A stretch of 64,000 nucleotides of DNA from Streptomyces sp. DG1A-41 (lineage in GTDB: Bacteria; Actinomycetota; Actinomycetes; Streptomycetales; Streptomycetaceae). The notes beneath the pieces are model-generated. The model had not been told where the DNA came from. It made no database searches and saw only the letters and a program-made list of their open reading frames with translations. The DNA lies in contig NZ_CP146350.1 in the NCBI RefSeq assembly GCF_037055355.1, forward strand, positions 8,021,001 through 8,085,000. The letters run 5' to 3'. Below are positions 27,592 through 35,751 of this stretch, one piece after another. The translations under genes were made by a program, and so were the position numbers. Numbering within the stretch: position 1 is the stretch's first letter; every line of letters begins with the position of its first letter.

Positions 27592-27840
27592 ATGCTGCCC
27601 CTGGCATCGGCGGTGCTGAAGTTCCCCACCGGCGCCCTGTCCGCCTTCCTCGGACTGCTGCTGATCCGGGGCGCCTTCGTCCCCGGGCTCAGCGACCTCG
27701 ACAGCAGGGCGCAGGTTCTCGGCTGGGCCGCGGCCTTCGGCCCGCCCAGCACCTCGTGACCCGACTGGTCGACGACCGCGCCCAGATGACGCTGTCGGAG
27801 GTGGGCAGGACGACCGACGCCGTGGTCGACCCCGAGAGAG
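27592..27840 (+). pseudogene. C-terminal remnant of an integral membrane protein
   Basis: From ATG 27592 the frame reads FPTGALSAFLGLLLIRGAFV then GLSDLDSRAQVLGWAAAFG and stops early. One base appears to be missing near 27745, because the neighbouring frame continues PAQHLVTRLVDDRAQMTLSE. This is the last two membrane segments and tail of a membrane protein type I have seen in Streptomyces but cannot name. The upstream part is absent. The rest of the 27461-28006 gap holds no other gene. Confidence 0.55.
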
Positions 27841-28006
27841 CCGCCGTCCGGGAGCACAACGTGCTGGGAGAGACCGGCGCGCCCGGACCGCCGACCGTCT
27901 TCCGCGACGGCGCGGGACCGCACGAAGGGCCACAGGAGGGGGCGCGCGCGGACGAAGGGGCGGAGGGCCCCAGCCCGCGAGCCGGGCCCTGACCGGCCGC
28001 CCCCTC

Positions 28007-29296
28007 TCACCGCCGGAGAGGTGCGTGCGCCGTCTCCGGCAGCCGCAGGTACACCAGCGATGACAGCAGGCAGAGCACCGCGACATACCAGGGGAACAGC
28101 CCGGCGTGGCCGACCTCCTTGAACAGCGTGCCCACGTACGGAGCCGTGCCGCCGAAGAGAGCCACCGTCAGCGAGTACGGGAAGCCGATGCCGGCCGCGC
28201 GGACCCGGGGCGGGAAGATCTCCGCGTTCACGGCCGCGCTGATCGAGGTGAACCCCGTCAGCAGCACCATGCCGGCGCACTGCACCAGCAGCAGCACCGC
28301 GAACGAGTCGCGCAGGGCGTGCAGCAGGGGCACCGTGAGCAGGGCGAAACCCAGGCCGAAGAAGAGGAGCAGGGGGCGGCGGCCGAAGCGGTCCGACAGC
28401 AGGCCGCCGAGCGGTTGCAGCAGGGCGAAGAACGCCAGTGAGATCGTGCCCGCGAGCAGCGCGTCCGATTTCTCAAGGCCCGCGTTGAGTTCGGCGTACG
28501 TCGGCAGGTACGACGTCCACGTGTAGTAGGCGATGGTGCCGCCCGCCGTGATGCCGCCGATGAGGAGGGACTCGCGCGGGTGCCGGCGCAGCGCCTCGAA
28601 CAGGCCGGGTCGCGGGGCCTTCTGCTGCTCGGCGCTGCGGGTCTCCTGCGCGCCCTGCCGGATCCAGAAGCCGACCAGGCTCAGCACGGCCCCGAGGACG
28701 AACGGCACCCGCCAGCCCCAGCCGTTCATCTGCCCGTCGCTCAGCGTGTCCACGAGCAGCGTGGCGATGCCGGAGGCGACGAGCTGCCCCACGGTCGTCG
28801 ACACGTACTGGAAGCTGGAGAACAGCCCCCGCCGGCCGGGGCCCGCCGACTCGACCAGGAAGGTCGTCGAGGCCGCGAACTCGCCGCCCACGGACAGGCC
28901 TTGCAGCAGCCGTGCGAGGACCAGGATCACCGGCGCCAGCACGCCCACCGCCGCGTACGTCGGGGTCAGCCCGACCAGCAGGCTGCTGCCGCCCATCAGC
29001 AGGATGGTGACCGTCAGTGCGGCCCGCCGCCCGTGCCGGTCCGCGACCGCGCCCATCAGCAGGCCGCCGACCGGCCTCATGAAGAAGCCCACCGCGAACA
29101 CCGCGAACGTGGACAGCAGTGGCACCAGCGAGTTGTCCGCGCTCTTCGGGAAGACCTGGGCGGCGATGTAGGTGGCCAGAAACGTGTAGGCGTACCAGTC
29201 GTACCACTCCACCGCGTTGCCCACCGAGGCGGCGAGGAGCTGGCGAACGGGCCGTTTCGTCGGCGGGGAAACCGTCTGCGTCTCTGTCACGTCCAT
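28007..29296 (-). CDS. MHS-family MFS transporter (metabolite:H+ symporter)
   Basis: This 429-residue, 12-helix transporter starts at ATG 29296 behind GGGGAGG. The N-terminal signature SVGNAVEWYDWYAYTFLA marks the metabolite:H+ symporter family (alpha-ketoglutarate, shikimate and proline/betaine carriers). Motif A is GAVADRHGRRAALT, and the RLLQGLSVGGEF block is typical. It stands alone on the minus strand, divergent from the phospholipase C gene. The substrate is not readable, though organic acids are the commonest choice. A short remnant of another MHS gene lies at 35441. Confidence 0.9.
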   Translation of the reverse strand: MDVTETQTVSPPTKRPVRQLLAASVGNAVEWYDWYAYTFLATYIAAQVFPKSADNSLVPLLSTFAVFAVGFFMRPVGGLLMGAVADRHGRRAALTVTILLMGGSSLLVGLTPTYAAVGVLAPVILVLARLLQGLSVGGEFAASTTFLVESAGPGRRGLFSSFQYVSTTVGQLVASGIATLLVDTLSDGQMNGWGWRVPFVLGAVLSLVGFWIRQGAQETRSAEQQKAPRPGLFEALRRHPRESLLIGGITAGGTIAYYTWTSYLPTYAELNAGLEKSDALLAGTISLAFFALLQPLGGLLSDRFGRRPLLLFFGLGFALLTVPLLHALRDSFAVLLLVQCAGMVLLTGFTSISAAVNAEIFPPRVRAAGIGFPYSLTVALFGGTAPYVGTLFKEVGHAGLFPWYVAVLCLLSSLVYLRLPETAHAPLRR

Positions 29297-29340
29297 GACC
29301 CTCCCCGGGCAGCGCCCCGGCACACCTCACGTACCGGCGA

Positions 29341-29362
29341 CTTTCACACGAGTGTCACCGGC
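29341..29362. promoter_or_regulatory. Possible PHO box upstream of phospholipase C
   Basis: Two adjacent 11-base units, CTTTCACACGA and GTGTCACCGGC, share the T-TCAC core expected for PhoP direct repeats in Streptomyces, about 100 bp before the phospholipase start. A TTGACG element follows at about 29370. The match is suggestive, not strong. Confidence 0.35.
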
Positions 29363-29459
29363 CCCTTCCTTGACGTTTGGTGTCCCTGAAACACTCCTTC
29401 CGCGCAGATTCCGTCATGTTCCGGCCATCCCGTACCTCAGGATGAGAGGTCTGTCCTTC

Positions 29460-31511
29460 ATGTCCGAAGTCAACCGGCGCCGCTTTCTCCAACTCGCGGG
29501 TGCCACCACGGCCTTCAGCGCGCTGTCCGCCAGCATTCAGCGCGCCGCCGCGCTCCCGGCCAACCACCGCACCGGGTCGATCGAGGACGTCGAGCACATC
29601 GTCGTCCTGATGCAGGAGAACCGTTCCTTCGACCACTACTTCGGCACCCTGAGAGGCGTCCGCGGCTTCGGCGACCCGCGTCCGGTCACCCTCGACAACG
29701 GCAAACCGATCTGGCACCAGGAGAAGGACGGCAAGGAGATCCTGCCGTTCCACCCGGACGCCGACGACCTCGGCATGCAGTTCCTGGAGGGCCTGCCGCA
29801 CTCCTGGCCCGACGGCCACCAGGCCTACAACGGCGGCAAGTACGACAAGTGGGTGCCCGCCAAGGGCACCACGACCATGGCCTACCTGACCCGCGAGGAC
29901 ATCCCCTTCCACTACGCCCTCGCCGACGCCTTCACCGTCTGCGACGCCTACCACTGCTCGTTCATCGGCTCCACCGACCCGAACCGCTACTACATGTGGT
30001 CCGGCTGCACGGGCAACGACGGCACCGGCGGCGGCCCGGTCCTCGGCAACGACGAACTCGGTTACGGCTGGACGACTTACCCCGAGCGCCTGGAACAGGC
30101 CGGCATCTCCTGGAAGATCTACCAGGACATCGGCGACGGCCTCGACGCGAAGGGCTCCTGGGGCTGGATCGAGGACGCCTACCGCGGCAACTACGGCGAC
30201 AACTCCCTGCTGTACTTCGACAAGTACCGGGACGCCAAGCCCGGCGACCCGTGGTACGACAAGGCCCGCACGGGCACGAACGCCAAGGCCGGCGACGGCT
30301 ACTTCGACCTGCTGAAGGCCGACGTCAAGGCGGACAGGCTGCCGCAGATCTCCTGGATCACCGCCCCCGAGGCCTTCAGCGAGCACTCCAACTGGCCGTC
30401 GAACTACGGCGCCTGGTACATCGCGCAGGTCCTGGACGCTCTCACCGCCAACCCGGAGGTCTGGGCCAAGACGGCCCTGTTCATCACCTACGACGAGAAC
30501 GACGGCTTCTTCGACCACGTCGTACCGCCCCTGCCGCCGAAGGACGCCTCCCGCGGCAAGTCCACCGTCGACGTCTCCCTCGACCTCTTCCCGGGCGACG
30601 GCAAGAACACGGCCGGCCCGTACGGCCTCGGTCCCCGGGTGCCGATGCTGGTCGTCTCACCGTGGAGCAAGGGCGGCTACGTCTGCTCGGAGACCCTCGA
30701 CCACACCTCCATCCTGCGGTTCATGGAGCGCCGCTTCGGCGTGCGCGAGACCAACATCTCGCCGTGGCGCCGCGCCATCTGCGGTGACCTGACCTCCGCG
30801 TTCGACTTCTCCCGCAAGGACCCGCGGCCCGCCCCGCTGCCCGGCACCGACGCGTACGAGCCGCAGGACCGCGAACGCCACCCCGACTACCGTCCGACCC
30901 CGCCCGCCGACCCGCGCATGCCCCGGCAGGAACGCGGACTGCGCCGCGCCCGGCCGCTGAAGTACGCCCCGCACGTGGACGCCTCGGTCGACGCGGCGGC
31001 CGGGAAGCTCACCCTCGCCTTCGCCTCCGGGCCGAATGCCGGGGTCGCCTTCCACGTCATCTCCGGCAACCGCGCCGACGGCCCCTGGATGTACACCACC
31101 GAGGCCGGCAAGACGCTCTCCGACACCTGGAACTCCGCCTACTCGGCGGGCTCGTACGACCTGACCGTGCACGGCCCGAACGGCTTCGTGCGGGTCTTCA
31201 AGGGGTCGAACAAGACGGCCGGCTGCGAGGTCACCGCGCGCCACGCCGGTGACGACATCGAGCTGACCTTCACCAACAAGGGCTCCGGGACGGCACGGCT
31301 GAAGCTCTCCGACGGGTACGGCGGCCGGCCCTCGACCGTCACCGTCCGCCCGGGCGCGAAGGTGCGGCGGACCGTCGACCTCGCCGCCGGCCGCCGCTGG
31401 TACGACCTGACCGTCACCGCCGAGGGCGACGCGGCCTTCCTGCGGCGGTTCGCGGGACACGTCGAGAACGGGCAGCCGGGTGTGAGCGACCCGGCGATCA
31501 TCACCGCGTAG
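29460..31511 (+). CDS. Tat-exported phosphocholine-specific phospholipase C
   Basis: This 683-residue secreted enzyme hydrolyses phosphatidylcholine-type lipids (or phosphate esters) outside the cell. ATG 29460 gives the cleanest signal peptide, a twin-arginine motif (VNRRRFLQLAG); the ATG at 29442 only adds six residues. The catalytic phosphoesterase domain shows the family's VVLMQENRSFDHYFGTLRGV, then GSTDPNRYYMWSG, FITYDENDGFFDHVVPP and SPWSKGGYVCSETLDHTS, which carry the conserved Asn, Asp, Glu and His residues. Two C-terminal DUF756 beta-domains follow (about residues 500-680), typical of the phosphocholine-preferring type. A possible PHO box upstream suggests phosphate control. Its last 11 bases overlap, tail to tail, the end of the next gene. 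Confidence 0.93.
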   Translation: MSEVNRRRFLQLAGATTAFSALSASIQRAAALPANHRTGSIEDVEHIVVLMQENRSFDHYFGTLRGVRGFGDPRPVTLDNGKPIWHQEKDGKEILPFHPDADDLGMQFLEGLPHSWPDGHQAYNGGKYDKWVPAKGTTTMAYLTREDIPFHYALADAFTVCDAYHCSFIGSTDPNRYYMWSGCTGNDGTGGGPVLGNDELGYGWTTYPERLEQAGISWKIYQDIGDGLDAKGSWGWIEDAYRGNYGDNSLLYFDKYRDAKPGDPWYDKARTGTNAKAGDGYFDLLKADVKADRLPQISWITAPEAFSEHSNWPSNYGAWYIAQVLDALTANPEVWAKTALFITYDENDGFFDHVVPPLPPKDASRGKSTVDVSLDLFPGDGKNTAGPYGLGPRVPMLVVSPWSKGGYVCSETLDHTSILRFMERRFGVRETNISPWRRAICGDLTSAFDFSRKDPRPAPLPGTDAYEPQDRERHPDYRPTPPADPRMPRQERGLRRARPLKYAPHVDASVDAAAGKLTLAFASGPNAGVAFHVISGNRADGPWMYTTEAGKTLSDTWNSAYSAGSYDLTVHGPNGFVRVFKGSNKTAGCEVTARHAGDDIELTFTNKGSGTARLKLSDGYGGRPSTVTVRPGAKVRRTVDLAAGRRWYDLTVTAEGDAAFLRRFAGHVENGQPGVSDPAIITA

Positions 31512-32460
31512 CCGTGGTGAGGTGCCCCGGATCGTGCGGCCGGGGCGCCAACGCCGGTTCGGGGGCGGCCGAAGCGGGTTCCAGGGCCAGGACGGCGGCC
31601 ACCGGATGGTCGTCGTCCGCCGGGGAGGCCACCGGACCGTCCGCCGGCTTCGCCCGGCTGAGCAGCACCACGCCCCAGGACGCCAGGCCGCCCCCGGCGA
31701 GCGCGAGCAGCGCGCCCGCCGGGCCGCCCTGGAGGCGTTCGCCCAGCAGCGACAGGCCGATCACCGCGGCGGCCAGCGGGTTGGCCAGGGTCACCACCGC
31801 GAGCGGGCCGCCGAGACCGCCCCGGTAGGCCGTCTGCGACAGCAGCAGCCCGCCGGCCGCGAAGGCCGCCACGAGCAGCGCCACCCCGACCACCTGGACG
31901 CTCAGCAGCGGACCGGACCGGTCCGTCGCGGCCACCGTCACGGTCTGCGTGAGGGCCGAGGCGACCCCGGATGCCGCGCCGGACGCGCTGGCGTGCCGCA
32001 GCCCCGGGCGGGCGCCCGGCCGGGACAGCATCGCGATGAGGGCCGTGGTGGCGCCCGCGACCACCAGCGCCTCGGGAACGCTCAGTACGTCGTCGGGCGC
32101 CGGACCGGACGCCGTGACCAGGATCGCGCCCAGGCCGAGCAGCGTCAGCGTGGTGCCCCTCCACTCGACCGCGCTCACCCGCCGCCCGGCGAGCCGCGCC
32201 CCCATGGGCACCGCCGCGACCAGGGTGAGCGCGCCAAGCGGCTGGACCACGGTCAGCGGACCGTACTTCAGCGCCACGACGTGCAGCAGCGCGGCAGCCG
32301 CGTTCAGCCCGACCGACCACCACCAGGCGCCGCTGCCGAGCAGCCGCAGCGTGCCCGAGCCGGGCGAGCGGGAGGCGAGCCGCTCCTGGGCGACCGCCGC
32401 GGCCGCGTAGGCGACGGCGGAGACGAGGGAGAGGACCACGGCGACGAGGACGGCGCTCAT
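31501..32460 (-). CDS. EamA/DMT-type 10-TM membrane transporter
   Basis: This 319-residue membrane protein starts at ATG 32460, where ATGA overlaps the stop of the PAP2 gene, so the two are coupled. About nine to ten helices form two related halves (AVLVAVVLSLVSAVAYAAAA; LLHVVALKYGPLTVVQPLGA; PLAVVTLANPLAAAVIGLSL), the drug/metabolite transporter plan as seen in the NIPA/DMT branch. A soluble proline/alanine-rich tail of about 45 residues follows. The substrate is unknown. The pairing with a PAP2 phosphatase suggests a lipid or isoprenoid-linked cargo, though that is only an association. Confidence 0.85.
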   Translation of the reverse strand: MSAVLVAVVLSLVSAVAYAAAAVAQERLASRSPGSGTLRLLGSGAWWWSVGLNAAAALLHVVALKYGPLTVVQPLGALTLVAAVPMGARLAGRRVSAVEWRGTTLTLLGLGAILVTASGPAPDDVLSVPEALVVAGATTALIAMLSRPGARPGLRHASASGAASGVASALTQTVTVAATDRSGPLLSVQVVGVALLVAAFAAGGLLLSQTAYRGGLGGPLAVVTLANPLAAAVIGLSLLGERLQGGPAGALLALAGGGLASWGVVLLSRAKPADGPVASPADDDHPVAAVLALEPASAAPEPALAPRPHDPGHLTTATR

Positions 32461-33239
32461 CGGCCAGCCCTCGCGAGCGCCTGCTCCCCGGCCCGTGCCC
32501 GGGCCGGTACGAGGCTGCCCTGCGTGCCGCCCGCCGTGGTCGCCGTGCGGCGCGGCGAGCGAAGCGAGATGGCGGTCCCTCCGGACGAAGTCTGGGGGCG
32601 GATCGTCGCGAGTGCGAGACCCAGCAGGGCCGTCGCCACGATCGCGTCGAGCCAGTAGTGGTTCGCCGTGCCGACGATCACCAGCAGCGTCAGCAGGGGA
32701 TGCAGCAGCCACAGCCAGCGCCACCGCGAGCCAGTCGCCACGATCAGTCCGACCGCCACCATCAGCGCCCAGCCGAAGTGCAGCGACGGCATCGCCGCGA
32801 ACTGGTTCGACGGGGAGTCGGTCGCGGGACTGCCGTACACCGACGGGCCGTACAGCCGCGCCGTGTCGACCAGGCCGGTCGCGGCCGGCATGCGCGGCGG
32901 GGCGAGCGGGAACAGCAGATGCAGCACCAGGGCGGCGGCGGTGACCGCGGCCAGGACCCGGCGGGCCCACACGTACTGGGCCGGGCGGCGCAGGTAGAGC
33001 CAGATCAGGAAGGCGGCGGTGGCCGGGAAGTGGACGGCCGCGTAGTAGGTGTTCGCGATGTGCACCAGCCCGTCTCCGTGCAGCAGCAGGGATTGCACCG
33101 CCCCCTCGCCGGGCAGATGGACCGCTCGTTCGAACTCCCATACGCGGTGCGCGTTGTGGAAGGCCTCGGCGGTGTGGCCCGTGGCCAGCTGCCGGCCGAG
33201 CTTGTAGACGAGGAAGAGCCCTGCGACGAGCAGGAGCTC
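32457..33239 (-). CDS. PAP2-family membrane phosphatase, 5' end lost or unresolved
   Basis: About 260 residues of a five- to six-helix PAP2 phosphatase are intact, from ELLLVAGLFLVYKLGRQLAT to the stop at 32457. The family sites are LAPPRMPAATG, the AAMPSLHFGWAL histidine block and GTANHYWLDAIVAT. Upstream of 33239 the frame runs into the antisense of the TetR gene, and no in-frame ATG, GTG or TTG lies near the natural start. The normal N-terminal leader of some 10-30 residues is missing. The protein may be made from a start inside the TetR antisense or not at all. It is the first gene of a coupled pair with the EamA transporter. Confidence 0.75.
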   Translation of the reverse strand, partial: ELLLVAGLFLVYKLGRQLATGHTAEAFHNAHRVWEFERAVHLPGEGAVQSLLLHGDGLVHIANTYYAAVHFPATAAFLIWLYLRRPAQYVWARRVLAAVTAAALVLHLLFPLAPPRMPAATGLVDTARLYGPSVYGSPATDSPSNQFAAMPSLHFGWALMVAVGLIVATGSRWRWLWLLHPLLTLLVIVGTANHYWLDAIVATALLGLALATIRPQTSSGGTAISLRSPRRTATTAGGTQGSLVPARARAGEQALARAGR

Positions 33240-33248
33240 TACGACGCC

Positions 33249-33764
33249 GTGCTGGAGCAGCTCCGCGAGTGCGGCTACGACTCCGTCACCATGGAGGGGA
33301 TCGCGGCCAGCACCCGGTGCAGCAAGTCCACGCTCTACCGTCAGTGGAAGACCAAGCCCCAGCTCGTGGCGGCGGCGCTGCGCTCCCACCGGCGGACGCG
33401 CTGCATCGACACCGGCTCGCTCACGGACGACCTGCGCGAGGCCGCCCGGGCGGCGGGCGAACTGTCGGGCCGGGACACCAGGCTCCTCCAGGCGCTCGCT
33501 CACGCCGCGCCCCAGGACCCCGAGCTGGAGCGCGCGTTGCGCGAGGCGCTGGTCGAACCGGAGATCGCCGCGCTGAAGGAGATCATCCGGCGCGGGGTCG
33601 AAAGGGGGGATGTGCCCGCCGATCATCCGGCGCTGGAGTACATCCCGGCGCAGATGTTCGGTGTTCTGCGCATCCGGCCCGTCCTGGAGGGCGAGGACGC
33701 GGACCCGGACTACCTGGTCCGGTTCGTGGAGGCGGCCGTGCTGCCGGCACTCGGCCTCACCTGA
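33249..33764 (+). CDS. TetR-family regulator, 5' end lost or unresolved
   Basis: The recognisable protein begins at DEQELYDAVLEQLRECGYDS, overlapping the PAP2 homology by about 13 bases. It continues through the helix-turn-helix (TMEGIAASTRCSKSTLYRQW) and a C-terminal ligand domain to ALGLT. The first usable in-frame start, GTG 33249, is already inside helix 1; a GTG at 33174 lies deep in the PAP2 gene. Normal family members have 10-30 more residues ahead. It is head-to-head with the PAP2-EamA pair, the classic place for their regulator, but with the shared promoter missing. It may be non-functional. Confidence 0.7.
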   Translation: MLEQLRECGYDSVTMEGIAASTRCSKSTLYRQWKTKPQLVAAALRSHRRTRCIDTGSLTDDLREAARAAGELSGRDTRLLQALAHAAPQDPELERALREALVEPEIAALKEIIRRGVERGDVPADHPALEYIPAQMFGVLRIRPVLEGEDADPDYLVRFVEAAVLPALGLT

Positions 33765-33842
33765 GACCCGGGCCGCCGTCCACGGGATGGCCGGACGGCG
33801 ACCCGACCGCGCCGACCCGTGGGGACGGGGGCGGCGCGCACC

Positions 33843-33893
33843 CCGGCCGGGTGGGGTTCCCCTGTGAGCGGCGGGGGCGCCCCACCCGGCCGG
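33843..33893. terminator. Bidirectional terminator with perfect 14 bp stem
   Basis: CCGGCCGGGTGGGG at 33843-33856 pairs exactly with CCCCACCCGGCCGG at 33880-33893 around a 23-base loop. It lies between the convergent TetR and DUF2510 genes and can serve both. Confidence 0.8.
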
Positions 33894-33936
33894 CAGTGTC
33901 CAGGTCCCCTTGTTCTCCGGTCGTCGTCCGGGCCGG

Positions 33937-35265
33937 TCAGACGTCCTGGCCGTTGCCGCCGCCCGTCGACACCTTGATGCCCTTGGTGATCTCGTCCAGG
34001 ACGGACTCCGTCTGGTCGGCGTCGACACCGATGCGCACGACGACCATCTGCTTGGCGTTCGCGGGGGAGGGGAACGCGAGCGATTCCACGATGCCGTCGG
34101 CGCCCTTGTTCGTGACGGCCTTCCAGCGGACCAGATAGCCCTTCTGACCGGCCACGGTCACGGACTTGGCGGCCAGCACGTCGTGGGAGGTGATCCCGCC
34201 GTAGGACTTGCCGCCGTAGGACTCCTCGGCGTTCGCCGCGATATCCGCCTTCGCGACCTCCTCGGCGGTGCCGCCCTTGGTGCCGAGGGCCAGGGCCGGT
34301 GCCGAGTAGGCTCCGCCCTTCGTGCAGGTCGAGGCGGTGTCGCCGGGGCACTTGTAGGAGTCGTCGGACGTCACCTGCGCGCCGACCGCGACCTCCTGGC
34401 CGTACCAGCCCTTGGGGATCGGCAGGCTGATCCCGCTGACCGCGTCGGTCACCGACCCGCTCCTGATCTTCGGCGGCTGGGACTGCTCGGGCGACGGGCC
34501 CTGACCGCCGGAGCCGCCGGAGCCGCCGGATCCGCCGTCCCCGCCGGAGCCCCCGGATCCGCCCGGCCCGCCGAACGGCCCGCCCTGGCCTCCGGGTCCG
34601 CCCGGCCCCTGTGAGGTGGCGGAACCGCCGCCCGAGCCGCCGTTCCCGGCCAGGGCGTAGACGCCGACACCGATGCTGGCGAGCACAACGACGGCTGCCG
34701 CCACGGCTATCCCGATCCGCAACCCTCGCCCTCGGCCGGCGGCCGGAGGCGCGGCCGGGTAGGCGGGATACCCGGGAACGGCCGGATACCCAGTGCCGGG
34801 CGGATATCCGGCGCCGCCTGGATGTCCGGAGCCGCTTTGATACCCGGCGCTGCCTGGATATCCGGCGGCTCCCGGTTGTCCGGCATCGCCCGGATGCCCG
34901 GAGGCTCCTGGGGAATATCCGGCGGCTCCCGATTGTCCGGCATCGCCCGGATGCCCGAGGGCTCCCGGTGCCCCCGCATCAGCCGGCTGCCCAGCGGCCC
35001 CCGGCTCCCCCGCGGACGACGTGTCCCCCGAGGACGACGTACCCGCTGAGGGTGCCGGACCCGACAACGGCTCATCACCAGGCGCCGGATCCGTCGGGGA
35101 GGCCCCCGCTGTCGGCCGCTGCGTAGGGGGACCCCAGGTCGCGGTCGGCTCCGCCGGACGGATGCGGTCCGTCCAGGCCCTGCCGTCCCACCAGCGCTCG
35201 GTGGCGGGCCCGTCACTTTTCTGTCCGGGGTCGGGGTACCACCCGGGAGGAGTCTCCTGCGTCAT
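33937..35265 (-). CDS. DUF2510 membrane protein with collagen-like repeats
   Basis: This 442-residue protein has four parts. The first is an N-terminal DUF2510 module (PPGWYPDPGQKS to RWWDGRAWTDRIRP). Second is a long repeat region at about residues 50-175, rich in GxxGxxG triplets (GHPGDAGQPGAAGYPGSAGY). Third is one membrane helix (GIAVAAAVVVLASIGVGVYA). The last is an outside part made of a glycine-rich spacer and a domain of about 170 residues (SLPIPKGWYGQEVAVGAQVT onward) that resembles actinobacterial secreted or sensor domains. ATG 35265 follows GGTGGGGG. It is probably a cell-surface anchored protein; the role is unknown. The repeats differ between strains in such genes, so length variation is expected. 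Confidence 0.85.
   Translation of the reverse strand: MTQETPPGWYPDPGQKSDGPATERWWDGRAWTDRIRPAEPTATWGPPTQRPTAGASPTDPAPGDEPLSGPAPSAGTSSSGDTSSAGEPGAAGQPADAGAPGALGHPGDAGQSGAAGYSPGASGHPGDAGQPGAAGYPGSAGYQSGSGHPGGAGYPPGTGYPAVPGYPAYPAAPPAAGRGRGLRIGIAVAAAVVVLASIGVGVYALAGNGGSGGGSATSQGPGGPGGQGGPFGGPGGSGGSGGDGGSGGSGGSGGQGPSPEQSQPPKIRSGSVTDAVSGISLPIPKGWYGQEVAVGAQVTSDDSYKCPGDTASTCTKGGAYSAPALALGTKGGTAEEVAKADIAANAEESYGGKSYGGITSHDVLAAKSVTVAGQKGYLVRWKAVTNKGADGIVESLAFPSPANAKQMVVVRIGVDADQTESVLDEITKGIKVSTGGGNGQDV
34859..34972. repeat. Two 57 bp direct repeats inside the DUF2510 gene
   Basis: The unit beginning TATCCGGCGGCTCCCG occurs at 34859 and again at 34916 with only a few changes. A 57 bp period is 19 codons, so the copy keeps the reading frame and extends the collagen-like region. 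The copy is recent enough to be a slippage or recombination product. Confidence 0.75.
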
Positions 35266-35751
35266 GCCCCCACCGTATGAGGCGTGGGTGAAAGTGGCAT
35301 GAGAGGAGCCGAACGGATCGCGTCAGCCCAGCGGCAGGCGCGTCGGTCTCCGGCCGGCCGGCGGAGGAAGGCGCAGCCCGTCCCGGCCCGGGGGCACCGA
35401 CCCGAGCACGCTCGCATGCCGGGCCCCGGTGCTCGCGTGCTCGCGCCGCGGTGATCGTCGCGAAGCAGCAGTAGACGCCGAACTCGTACCACTCGATGAG
35501 ATTGCCCACCGACCCCGCGACCAACGCCCGGCGGCCGCGCCGTGTGTCCCGTTCCAGGTGAATGAACGTCACCGGCCCTGCTGCTGCGCCCGGTTGACTC
35601 GAAGGCGCCTGGTGGCGGGCCGGCCGCGTCGTCCGGCCGCACTCCGTGTCAGCCGTCACGGCAACACGTGCCCGGACAGCCCTCCACTCAGGCAATCGGA
35701 GGACTACGCTCGACGTCTGTACGTCGTTCGGCGACTTGGGGAGGTAGCGGG
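35266..35751. other. Gap before the LAL-type ATPase gene
   Basis: Apart from the MHS transporter remnant at 35441-35572 I see no gene here. The 50 bases before the ATPase gene contain TACGCTCGACGTCTGTACGT, which has short internal dyads, and a GGGGAGG ribosome site. Confidence 0.5.
35441..35572 (-). pseudogene. MHS transporter N-terminal remnant
   Basis: From GTG 35572 about 44 residues read as the start of a metabolite:H+ symporter: a short leader (TFIHLERDTRRGRRAL) and then the family signature SVGNLIEWYEFGVYCCFATI. Everything after this first helix is gone. Confidence 0.65.
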
